A DNA stretch of 64,000 nt from Epinephelus fuscoguttatus (taxonomy: Eukaryota; Chordata; Actinopteri; Perciformes; Serranidae), in contig NC_064753.1 in NCBI RefSeq assembly GCF_011397635.1, positions 26,064,322 to 26,128,321 on the forward strand, written 5' to 3'. A program made the position numbers and the translations under genes. Each line of letters begins with the position of its first letter. Position 1 is the stretch's first letter. The notes beneath the pieces are model-generated. The model worked only from the letters and a program-made list of their open reading frames with translations. It was not told where the DNA came from and made no database searches. This document shows, piece by piece, positions 50,601 to 64,000 of the stretch.

Positions 50601-53600
50601 GAGGACAGAGTGATGGCATAGTTGTAAATGAACTTGCTGACCTCAGCTTAGATGGTCTCACTCTACCATGAACCACTCAGCTGCTCAAGTGAACATCAAT
50701 ATTTATGCTCTAATCCTTTTAGGGTCAGATCTTCAGTTCATTTTAGGGTTAAAGATTTAAGGAGCAGGACAAATATTCAATATCCCAATATGTAAGCAGT
50801 GACGTGTTCCTGTTGAGGTTTTCCTGCAGACGTTTCACCTCTGAACTGTCGTGCTTAATGGTCGTTCAGCCTTTTGACATTTTATGGCTGTTTGACATTT
50901 AAACGATAATAGGCCTACTTTAGTTCATTCACCTTCAAGAATAAAATGGTGTTCCAGTCAGAACACGGCCTTAAATAACACCAACCACAGACAGTATACA
51001 CCATCAGTTTTTAAAAGGATACTTTGCTGATTTTCCACCAGCTTTGTTTCATAACAATATGAGTAGTGTGTGTAAATGAACTATGGCAGACCTCCCTCCA
51101 TTTTACCAGCGCCCAGATCTCCCTGCTCATCTGTCAGCTCAAATCCTCAGGATGACACAAAAGCAGATTTTCCCTGGCTCTAGGGTATGGATGTATAAAG
51201 AGAACTGGATGCTGGATCCTATAAACATTGCTAAGGAGCGCATGAAGCCAACATGTTTCAACTGCCATGTATTAAATTACCTGTATGATTGGCACTACCT
51301 CTGCGTCATTGTGCCCATTGAGCAGGCACACTAGAGACATTCAACGCCTGAGCTGGCTACTTCCTGTTTAGCACTCCACTTAACGGAATGGGGACAAAAT
51401 AATACTAGTGTGCAACTCCTCTAGACTTTCCAAATGTTATCAGACCAAACTGATCAATTTCTGATGGTAAAACAAGTCATTTTACTAAGGCTGAGATGCT
51501 AAAAAAATGTAAGACATGACAGAATCAGAAGTTGTAATTCCACTGATTGGCCACTACGAAAATTGGCTTTAAAGCCCGGTGCACTTCCTAGGGATCTGCT
51601 GCAGGGCTGTTGCTCAAACTGCATATTGTACTTCCGTGTTTATGTATGCTCGCCGTAACAGATACAGAAAGAGTGCAGAAGTGGATTGAGAGAAAGCCTT
51701 GCCCCTCTTTCTGTCTCATACTCAGACCAAATGGTAAAACTAGGCAGAGCTGATCAAATTTGAACCAAGATTCCTTAACTGTATTGCCAATTTCTCACCC
51801 TAAATGTCATCAGAAACATATTGTTTCCTGTGTCAAAATGTCAAAGCTCACATCACCACCAGTGGGGGCGTTTATTGGTCTGGCGTGGCACAGTGCATTC
51901 TGGTAGTTGTAGTTTTTCCACCTCTTGACAAGACAAAATGCCACAGCTCTTTTTTCCTATTTTCTCTAGTCATGTAGCACCAATTTCAAAACATATTAGC
52001 ATCTTTCTACTGCACTAACACAGCCCAGCCCAGTTTTATTCAAGACTATGTCTCCAACAGTCTTTAAACTGATTGGCAGCTCCTTGAAACCTTGAACTGA
52101 TTTTGTGTTAAAACGTTTTACTTTACATGAGGCTCTGCTTCGGCGTTTCTGATTTTGTTATGTGAACAAACATAGGCGTCAGTTTTCTTTATTTAAAGCT
52201 GGTAATTTAATACTTCACTATGACTAATACTCATGTGATTCTGTGTGGTTTAGGTTTTTTTGGGAGGGGAAACAGTTACTGTATTTGTAGCTTAAACCAG
52301 GCAAAGACGTCTGAGTTTGGAGAGCTCTTTTATATAAACCGGTGTAAAAATAATTTGGATAATATCATGGCCACGTCTGGTATGTGTTTGAGCAGCTTTC
52401 CAAAACAGGTCTTGGAAATAAACACATGCCGTTATATTTGTGCTGCATAATGTGAAACTGAGTTATGTTAAGTCAATTCACCCACTGCAATAGGAACTAC
52501 ATACTGGAGGTGTTGGTTTCAGCACGTGAGGACTTTGATGATGGAAACAGAGGGAACTGAGAGACTGTCGATGGCTACTACTGTGACAACACCTTCAACA
52601 AATCAGTATACAGGCAAGAGATGAGGAGGCGGGAGTGAAGTGAAGGAAGGGGTAAACTAGCACCAGATTAAATGTGTCAATGCTTCACAAAGTCCTGCAG
52701 TCAAAATGTTCACTGGTTAAAATGACAGAGAATTATACAAACGGAGTGACCATGTCAGATTTATATTATCATGTATTACAACATAAGATTATTACTACAG
52801 GTGCATTTAAGTGTATGCAACATTTTAATGTCGCAGCTGTTTGTGGAGGTGGAGCTAATTTAAGCTACTATATGTTATACTGTCTGGTAGTTTATATATA
52901 GCAATGTGTCATCATGTTTTATAAGCGGCCATATGTTTTTTCGTTATTAATCTGCAGAATAACGTATGATTACAGAGATGCAGAGGAGCAGAAAATACAA
53001 TATTTTCTGGTAAGGTGTAGTGGAGTTTAAGTACAGGTGCTTCAACAGTGTAATGCACCTGAGTACATTTATGCACTTGGTTACATTCCACCACTGTCCA
53101 TGTTAACACCTGACCCTAATGAATAAGGGTACTTATTGATTCCAAGACAATATTCATAGTTAAGTCTGTCAGTATTAACATCCATCCAGCATTCACTGCA
53201 AACTTGTTCTGCTGAATATTTATTTGTTGCTATGTTATTATCATTATGTCATTTATTTATTTCATGTTACTTCATTCCTTATCTCATTGACTTTTTTAAT
53301 CTGCTATCATTTTCTCAGTCTTTGACTATAAGGTGACCTTGAGTGTCGTGAGAGTTGCCTATAAATAAAATGTATTATTATTTATCACTCGTGGAACAGA
53401 AGCCGTTTGCAGACTTCATCAGACATACTTTCATAACACTGTAGCTCAGTTTTGAGCAAAAACCCTTAACACGCCCACAGAGTCAGTCACTGACAGCAGT
53501 GGAACTTGAAGAGTGCATTTACTTTAGTACTTTCCCAAAGTACATAGTATTTGAACTTTACTGGAGTTGTTCAGTTTAATGCTGCTGATACTTCACTGCA

Positions 53601-54470
53601 TTTCAGAGGAAAATATTGTACGTTTTACCCAACTACACTTCTCTGACAGCTACAGACACTTACAGATTCATATTTTACATAAAAAAACATATCATTGGTG
53701 AATAAAATACATAACACTGTTACTGATTGAACTATTTAACAGCACGAGAAAAGTTCTAATCTGCTAGATGAGTAATAATAATGCACTTATAGCTATGATA
53801 AACCATTAAGCCCTGCATGAGTAATTTAACATTTAATATGCAGGACGTGTTTTTACTCTTAGGTACTGCTATTTTTGCTTAAGTAAACTAAGTGGTGTAA
53901 TGTGATTCATTTACTCAGTATTTTCCGATAGTTTGATAGTTTATTAGTTGATTTCAGAGGGAAATACTGCACTAATATTTTACATATAACACAGCTCATA
54001 GAATATGATGCACAGTTGTGGATTAATAAGGGTATACAGCTAAACTTGGCTCCACCTTGAGGACCTATAACAGTATGCAACTTACATGTTAATGCAACAG
54101 TAATCCAGTAAAATAATATATAATAATTGTATACTCTCAAGCTGCACAGTAAGTACTGTTTAGTTGTTATGGTAGTACATTTTGCTGATGTAGTTTTACT
54201 GAGGTAACATTTTGCATGCAGGAGTACTTATATGTAGATGTACTGACTTCATGACCACAACTAATAAAAGGGACTCAGTATGAGTTTTATATTTGATTAT
54301 TTTCCCTTCATGCATCAAAGTGTGCCCCGTGTGTGAGCACCTCCTCACCAGATGGAGTTCTTGATCCTGAGCTGCAGAGCACTGGCCTCGGCACCCTGCA
54401 GCCCGGTGAGCAGGCCGGGCATGCTCCTCGCCCCGCGGTCCGCCTGCTGCTGGGGGTCCTCCTCGGCCAT
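32424..54470 (-). CDS. rfx7: rfx7, regulatory factor X7, complete coding gene
   Basis: A complete nuclear transcription factor gene of the RFX winged-helix family. Nine coding exons join in phase: 54349-54470, 47784-47817, 42177-42262, 41825-41947, 39434-39550, 38573-38657, 38249-38462, 36530-36810 and 32424-35684, about 1,440 residues. It begins [13 protein letters not shown] (human: MAEEQQQPP). The RFX DNA-binding domain spans about residues 90-172 ([44 protein letters not shown]). PSLPTL at 176-181 fits the PxLPxL ankyrin-binding motif known to contact ANKRA2/[14 protein letters not shown], an acidic [17 protein letters not shown] segment and the C-terminal ESKDHPTV all match human RFX7. 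The last exon alone holds 1,086 residues of Ser/Thr/Gln-rich, mostly disordered sequence. Teleosts may carry two copies, and I cannot tell which this is. Confidence 0.96.
32799..32825 (-). repeat. rfx7: CAG repeat coding for Q9 in rfx7
   Basis: Nine uninterrupted CAG codons on the rfx7 sense strand, between SS and RRHQDD. Human RFX7 has no long Q run at this place, so it is lineage-specific. Confidence 0.95.
33985..34012 (-). repeat. rfx7: Hexanucleotide repeat coding for PTPTPT in rfx7
   Basis: GTGTGG units on the plus strand encode alternating Pro-Thr followed by SEM. A Pro-Thr run followed by SEM also exists in human RFX7, so a low-complexity tract has been kept at protein level. Confidence 0.93.
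35685..36529 (-). other. rfx7 intron
   Basis: Between coding exons 8 and 9. Nothing recognisable. Confidence 0.7.
36530..36810 (-). CDS. rfx7: rfx7 coding exon 8
   Basis: 281 nt, residues 262-354 plus two bases of the split Glu. Includes [36 protein letters not shown] and the end AAVPSPIT, all matching human RFX7. Acceptor TTATAG, donor ACG|GTGAGA. Confidence 0.96.
36811..38248 (-). other. rfx7 intron with decayed MITE family C copy
   Basis: About 36852-37260 is a decayed relative of the MITE at 6044-6441. It has TTTTTAAGACCTTTT near the left, and TTTTAAGGATCTGCAGACACCCT at the right resembles the terminal repeat. The rest is AT-rich. Confidence 0.6.
38249..38462 (-). CDS. rfx7: rfx7 coding exon 7
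   Basis: 214 nt, residues 190-260. Includes [19 protein letters not shown] and [20 protein letters not shown]. Acceptor TGTAG, donor CAG|GTCAGA. The larger ORF over this place (37990-38376) is a different frame and not real. Confidence 0.96.
38573..38657 (-). CDS. rfx7: rfx7 coding exon 6 (after U12 intron)
   Basis: 85 nt: one base completing Lys, then [20 protein letters not shown] and DLHKSGDG. The upstream intron ends in AC after a U12 branch site, so the exon begins at 38657 and not at the tempting AG at 38646-38647. Donor GGA|GTAAGC. Confidence 0.94.
38658..39433 (-). other. rfx7: U12-type AT-AC intron of rfx7
   Basis: 776-nt intron starting ATATCCTT (39433-39426) and ending TCTTAAC (38674-38668), then ATCAGTGTAC. 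This matches the minor-spliceosome 5' site and branch site, with branch A 11-12 nt from the terminal AC. Using these sites restores KSKYCYSGL exactly as in human RFX7. No GT-AG alternative keeps that frame. Confidence 0.93.
39434..39550 (-). CDS. rfx7: rfx7 coding exon 5 (DNA-binding domain)
   Basis: 117 nt, residues 123-160: [20 protein letters not shown], then [18 protein letters not shown]. Acceptor TTCCAG. The 5' splice site at its end is the U12 ATATCCTT. Confidence 0.96.
39551..41824 (-). other. rfx7 intron with MITE family B copy
   Basis: 40758-41243 is a repeat copy, listed separately. Other sequence is unremarkable apart from TATCGATA-rich repeats near 40020. Confidence 0.6.
40758..41243 (+). 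repeat. Interspersed MITE family B, copy 2
   Basis: Starts TAAAGGTCCAGTGTGTAGGA and ends CTTCACAGCGTCACCTTTG. It shares ATAATCACCTGAAAATAAGA and the CAGAACAGACAAAT block with 3543-3858. Confidence 0.82.
41825..41947 (-). CDS. rfx7: rfx7 coding exon 4 (DNA-binding domain start)
   Basis: 123 nt, residues 82-121. Includes [20 protein letters not shown] and [15 protein letters not shown]. Acceptor TCTCAG, donor AA|GTAGGT. Confidence 0.96.
42177..42262 (-). CDS. rfx7: rfx7 coding exon 3
   Basis: 86 nt, residues 53-80: [20 protein letters not shown] followed by a Ser-rich stretch. Acceptor CTACAG, donor AAAG|GTAAGA. Confidence 0.95.
42566..42702 (+). repeat. Interspersed repeat family A, partial copy 3
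   Basis: Shares CACTTATGACCCACTGGAGG, GTGCATTTTTC and a terminal CTGCATAGTAAAC with the copy at 2613-2947, but lacks its middle. Confidence 0.6.
43027..43186 (-). mobile_element. tRNA-headed SINE, copy 2 (diverged)
   Basis: On the minus strand it starts GGGGCACCCACTAGCTCACC, keeps a box-A-like region and ends in an A-rich tail. It is the same family as 23554-23760. Confidence 0.75.
44951..45095 (+). mobile_element. tRNA-headed SINE, copy 3 (diverged)
   Basis: Has TGGCTCAATTCCTTGTTGGC near the B box, TTGTTGCATGTC and the tail AAAGGCATAAAATGCC. It is the same family as 23554-23760, in the opposite orientation. Confidence 0.7.
46868..47222. repeat. MITE family C, copy 2
   Basis: Begins AGAGTGTCTACAGG and ends GACCTGCAACCACCCTG, with the same AT-rich interior words as 6044-6441. 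Target duplications are no longer visible. Confidence 0.7.
47784..47817 (-). CDS. rfx7: rfx7 coding exon 2 (34 nt)
   Basis: Completes a split Cys and encodes [11 protein letters not shown]. Acceptor TTGCAG, donor CTG|GTGAGT. It matches human NSICKTVQSKV. It is too short for ORF scanning and was found by homology and phase. Confidence 0.94.
48362..48530. mobile_element. Near-complete palindromic MITE
   Basis: A left arm of about 61 nt from CAATCTTAAGTGCTATAT is nearly the exact reverse complement of the right arm ending ATATAGCACTTAAGATTG. Weaker complementarity continues inward, leaving a loop of roughly 15-20 nt. Confidence 0.88.
53328..53385 (+). repeat. LINE-like 3' tail
   Basis: AAGGTGACCTTGAGTGTCGT and GCCTATAAATAAAATG followed by TTATTA repeats. 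This tail type is common to fish L2/RTE-class elements. No coding part is present. Confidence 0.45.
54349..54470 (-). CDS. rfx7: rfx7 first coding exon
   Basis: 122 nt, residues 1-40: [13 protein letters not shown] through [15 protein letters not shown], plus TG of Cys. The start context GCCATGG is a strong Kozak match. Donor CTG|GTGAGG. Confidence 0.95.
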
Positions 54471-55707
54471 GGCGATGGGCGTCGGGATGAGTCTGGACTG
54501 GAATGGACTGGACAGGAGGCGTGGACAGGTGCACTCGGGTTAAACAACATGGACCGAAGGACGTTGCGATGCTAACGGGACAGCAGCGCGCCCTGTTGTT
54601 GTTGTTGTCGTTGCCACCCAGTCCTCCTCCGACATCGCTCGCTCCAAGTCCCCACACTTGGTGAATTAAAGACGCCGTGCAGCAAAACTACGCGTCGCTG
54701 TCCAACGCGACCTGGTGCATCGATATAAATACAGGCGGGGTGTAAACAGTACACGGACAGCTGCAAAACAACTAGCTGGTCCCTCCGGTGTGCTGTGCCT
54801 CTCACGTTATGGGTTTTCTCTGCATGTGCATGGTGAGTAGTAGCTGTTGGGCAGACGCATGCGCACTGAGACCCCCAGAATTAAAAACAACATGTAAGCT
54901 GAAGACGTTACTGAGCACGTTACTATGAATGTCCATCAATGTAAATTTGGATACTATTAATTTATTTACGGTGTTAACTTTGACCCAGCAATAAAATAAA
55001 CATAGATTATTATCATGATTATTATTATGTGCATTTTTAATGATTACCTGTTGGCTGTATGACCATCAGCACAATGTAGGTTTGACAATTTGAGGGTGGT
55101 TTGGTAAGATATAACTTCATTTGGGAGTATGCAACACTTACCATAAAACTTCAATTAGTAGCCTAGGCTATTAATTGCTTAAATCAATGAAATCAGCAGG
55201 CCTATATTTGGGACAGGCCTTTAATTCCTTTCACACAAAACTTTTGCTCAGCAAAGATGGGAAATACAATGCAAAGTTTATTTAAACTATTATGTATATT
55301 ACTTGTTTAAAAATTAGGCTTCAGATAATATATTAATCATGAATCATTCATTTGATCTAGCTCCGACAGACAGCACATCAGAGATGTGAAATGGTACTTG
55401 ATGATTACAGCACCCGGCATACCAACACAACACTTTATCGTGTTAAAACAATACTCCCAACTTGGATTATTTTTTTAAGAAAAACCCTTTTGATTCTTTT
55501 GATCTGAGGACACTTACGGACTTAAGGAATATGAGTAGGCTAACTTAAAGGGTCATCCAGCAATGAAAACTTAATTTTAAGATAGCCAAAAACCCAGTTT
55601 TATACATCTGAAGAACTTCTATAAAGAAAAAAAGGAACTGCTTGGCAACCAGGTCAGGCATTTAATCGAGGCAGGCCTTTATTTGTCAAAATGTGTAGCC
55701 ACATCTT

Positions 55708-55763
55708 TTACGTTTTGGGCCCCTGCCCTTCAGTTGTCTGAGGGGCAGGGGCCCGAAACGTAA
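55708..55763. repeat. 21-bp GC-rich inverted repeat
   Basis: Arms 55708-55728 and 55743-55763 are complementary at 20 of 21 positions with a 14-nt loop. The arms centre on GGGCCCCTGCCC. Confidence 0.93.
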
Positions 55764-56533
55764 CACATGAATAAATTGTTCAAGGAGCAGCTTCTGGTGT
55801 GCGGACTTTATCTTTTATTCCATACTTACCTTTTGGTCCAGCACCCAGCATTAAGTTTTTTGGGATGTGCGTGCTACTTTTACCTGTTATTAGCCACATC
55901 TTTTAACCATGCAGGAATGCACAGCTTCTTTTATCATAGTTTATATCTGGATATCTTTCAGAAAAGTGATCAAATGTAATAAGGTACATTACTTTGATTT
56001 AGTAATAAAAATAATGTAATTTCTAATCTATGACTTATATCATTTCAAAAGTAACCTTCCCCACACAGATTTCTGTATGATTATTTCTACATAAAATCCT
56101 AATATAATATTTAAAAATAACCCTGATGTTGTCCACAGCTCGGATTAGAGAATTACATTTTTTAACTTTAAAATGAAGGTGTGAAGTTTGAAAGACGTGT
56201 GTGTTTTATCAGTCGGGGGAGGGCTAATGGAAGATACTTTTGAATTAACTAAATTAAAAGTCGAACTGCTGGAGTACCGTTTTGATTAGCTTATTGGGCA
56301 AAAGTCAACATTTAATTAGCCTACACAAATATGTTTTTATGCTGAACTTTATTGTTAACTTTTGTAACTATGTAATAGTATTTTGCTTTAAAAACCTTAA
56401 GAAAATAGATTCCCATTTTTGTTTCAGCTGTTAGCACAACCTGCTGAAATACAACTCTTTTGTGTAGGCTGTTGAAATTTCATTTTTAAATGTCCATAAT
56501 GAGCTACCGTACAGCGCGCTCACTGAACCTGTA

Positions 56534-56546
56534 GTTGCTATGCAAC
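56534..56546. promoter_or_regulatory. tex9: Candidate RFX X-box upstream of tex9
   Basis: GTTGCTATGCAAC is a perfect five-base inverted repeat with a 3-nt centre, 28 bp upstream of the tex9 ATG. It resembles the RFX X-box (GTTGCC-AT-GGCAAC) but its centre is one base shorter than the ideal. A functional site is inference. Confidence 0.5.
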
Positions 56547-56574
56547 CAGGACTGCATCGAATCCCTCTGTTACA

Positions 56575-62685
<6,111 letters not shown>

Positions 62686-62765
62686 ACACTCAGAGCTTCA
62701 GACATATAGAAGAGATTTAAGAAATTTAGATTCAGAGGTTTGTCTGACCTTGTCTGCACAAACCT

Positions 62766-62771
62766 AATAAA
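62766..62771 (+). terminator. tex9: tex9 polyadenylation signal
   Basis: AATAAA 80 nt after the tex9 stop codon, the first canonical signal on the plus strand. This implies a very short 3' UTR ending near 62790, about 140 bp from the mns1 stop. Confidence 0.75.
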
Positions 62772-62930
62772 AACATGTCACTAAATCATGTTGTTGTTAC
62801 TGAATACTAAACAAGTTCTATCATATAAACTGAGAAATTAATTTTTGTGGTCACTGATAAAGTGCTACTCAGTTAACTGTAACCTTAAACTGCCATCTAG
62901 TGGCTGAGTATGCAATGACAGGGACAGAGT

Positions 62931-63041
62931 TCACTCGTCGTCTTCCCAGCCATCGTCAGAGAAGATATCTGCCTGACGTGTTCTAAAGTTTCTTCTGAAG
63001 TCTTCATCAAAGTGCTCCAGGTCTTCTTCACGGAGCAAACC
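62931..63041 (-). CDS. mns1: mns1 terminal coding exon
   Basis: 111 nt including TGA, GLLREEDLEHFDEDFRRNFR then TRQADIFSDDGWEDDE. Acceptor TTTCAG. Follows YLPK in phase 0. Confidence 0.93.
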   Translation of the reverse strand, partial: GLLREEDLEHFDEDFRRNFRTRQADIFSDDGWEDDE

Positions 63042-63754
63042 CTGAAAATGTTTAACTCATGGTCATACATGAGTGATATGAACATGTGTAATTTTATTTA
63101 TGATTCATACACTGCATCATACCTTTGGTAGGTATCCAAGGAGTTTAGTTGCGTGACGTTTAAGAAGTCGCTGCCTCTCTTCTTCAATGATCTGTCTGCG
63201 CAGTGCCTCCCTCTCTTGCTCAAGTGCTCTTTCTTTAGCCTCATGTTCCTTTAAGGGAGAGATCAATTGCAGTGTCACAGCAGGTCATTTAAAACTGACA
63301 TTAGAGTCAAAGATGATACGCTGCAGCTTAATACATCTTAAGACTTTGCAAGTGCTCAATATCAAATATCATTGAGGTTGCTGCTAACTGTTCCTTCCAG
63401 GGTGTAATGCTAGCAGCATAACCTCTGACAACAAAACTATCAAGAATCAGACCTTATTCTTGGTTTGATCATGCACACAGAGAGCTTGGTGCGTACCATG
63501 TAGGCCTCACGCTGCTGTCTTCTGTCTTCTATCAGTTTCTCCACTTCGCGTTTGTGCTCGAGTTGTTTCATGCGTCGTTTCTGAGCGTTCATCTGCTCCA
63601 GCCGATCGTCCTCTGCAAACTTAGCCATCATCATTTTCTTGAAGGCCTCCTCCTCCTCTTTCTCCGCCTGCCTCCGCATCTCTTTGAAAGCCATCTGCTC
63701 CTGGCAGGTCTGCTGCATCATCAGCCTCTGTCTGATTTTCTTCTCCATCTCTTC
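62931..63754 (-). CDS. mns1: mns1, meiosis-specific nuclear structural protein 1, C-terminal part
   Basis: Three coding exons at the 3' end of mns1 (63497-63754, 63123-63248, 62931-63041) give the last 164 residues. MNS1 is a long coiled-coil protein inside axonemal doublet microtubules of motile cilia and sperm flagella. Matches to human MNS1 include QAEKEEEEAFKKM, AKFAEDDRLEQMNAQK, RMKQLEHKREVEKLIE, ATKLLGYLPKG and the acidic tail. The sequence is Glu/Lys/Arg/Gln-rich alpha-helical, as the family requires. The 5' exons lie beyond the right edge. The gene is tail-to-tail with tex9, as in human. Confidence 0.95.
63123..63248 (-). CDS. mns1: mns1 penultimate coding exon
   Basis: 42 codons, EHEAKERALEQEREALRRQI through RHATKLLGYLPK. 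Acceptor TAAAG, donor AAG|GTATGA. Confidence 0.95.
63497..63754 (-). CDS. mns1: mns1 coding exon, third from end
   Basis: 86 codons from EEMEKKIRQRLMMQQT to RRQQREAYM. Acceptor CAACAG, donor ATG|GTACGC. Phase 0 at both ends. Confidence 0.95.
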
Positions 63755-64000
63755 CTGTTGGAGGAAAGTTTTAAAAAACATTAAGATAATTCACAGGCGC
63801 ACACAGGAGTCTGCATGTCTCTCATCTCATAGCGGCCATTTTTCCTTGTTTAAAGATACTTTATAAGCCAAACAATTAAAAAAAAAAAGGCTGACACATT
63901 AATCATTAATCAATAATCAACTAGTTGTAATCATTGCATGCATCCCTAGTATCCAATATATTGGTCATAAATTTGTCTCAACTGTCAACTTCATTACAGT
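63755..64000 (-). other. mns1 intron, right edge
   Basis: Non-coding sequence upstream of the exon at 63754. The next mns1 exon is outside the window. Confidence 0.7.

Larger units (their letters stand above)
47818..54348 (-). other. rfx7 first coding intron
   Basis: 6.5 kb of non-coding sequence. It contains the palindromic MITE at 48362-48530 and, at 53328-53385, a LINE-like 3' tail (GGTGACCTTGAGTGTCGTGA, ending in an A/T repeat). Short ORFs such as 51083-51334 and 49347-49754 lack support. No other exon was seen. Confidence 0.55.
54471..56574. promoter_or_regulatory. Head-to-head interval between rfx7 and tex9
   Basis: 2.1 kb between the divergent start codons. CpGs cluster next to rfx7 (54471-54820) and at 56510-56630 by tex9. 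The middle is AT-rich and carries a strong hairpin at 55708-55763 and repeat-like GGCCTTTAATT words. The ORF 54196-54657 overlapping rfx7 exon 1 is a shadow frame. Confidence 0.6.

Noticed and set aside
51083..51334. 83-aa ORF starting [11 protein letters not shown]
   Set aside because: Lies in an rfx7 intron in repeat-like sequence, with no homology recognised.
54196..54657. 153-aa minus-strand ORF over rfx7 exon 1
   Set aside because: Different frame from the MAEEDPQQQ exon; Arg/Pro/Gly-rich from CpG-rich DNA.

Overview
This window is nuclear DNA from a ray-finned fish, most likely a spiny-rayed (percomorph) teleost. The reasons are vertebrate exon-intron structure, teleost-like protein divergence, abundant CA/TG microsatellites, and many short interspersed repeats of types common in teleosts (tRNA-headed SINEs and non-autonomous DNA transposons). 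No bacterial, viral or CRISPR content was seen. The gene order NEDD4 - RFX7 - TEX9 - MNS1, with orientations - - + -, is the same as on human chromosome 15q21. That shared order supports each identification.

Layout. (1) About 1-22.8 kb, minus strand: the 5' half of nedd4, a HECT ubiquitin ligase. Five C2-domain exons (18.8-22.5 kb) and a separate 441-codon exon (8.57-9.89 kb) are two alternative N-termini. Both splice into a shared 51-nt exon at 1732-1782 and then into 1269-1330 and 988-1090. The WW and HECT exons lie beyond the left edge. (2) 22.8-28.4 kb: intergenic and repeat-rich, with a full-length minus-strand SINE and a SINE nested inside a MITE. (3) 28.5-54.5 kb, minus strand: a complete rfx7 transcription-factor gene with nine coding exons and about 1,440 residues. 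It has one U12-type AT-AC intron and a probable 4-kb 3' UTR that carries a hAT-like insertion. (4) 54.5-56.6 kb: the head-to-head interval between rfx7 and tex9. (5) 56.6-62.8 kb, plus strand: a complete tex9 gene with twelve coding exons and about 412 residues. (6) 62.9 kb to the end, minus strand: the last three coding exons of mns1, tail-to-tail with tex9.

How the parts relate. Tex9 and mns1 are testis/cilia-associated coiled-coil genes next to an RFX transcription-factor gene. An imperfect RFX X-box-like palindrome lies about 30 bp upstream of the tex9 start codon. All exon junctions given here were checked by reading splice sites and frame by hand, and the joined reading frames are consistent in phase from exon to exon. 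No intact transposase or reverse-transcriptase ORF was recognised. I found no wholly new multi-gene system. The strongest unusual signals are the U12 intron inside the RFX DNA-binding domain, the microsatellite that forms the splice acceptor of the shared nedd4 exon, the conserved motif islands of the long nedd4 exon and rfx7, and the datable nested repeat insertions.
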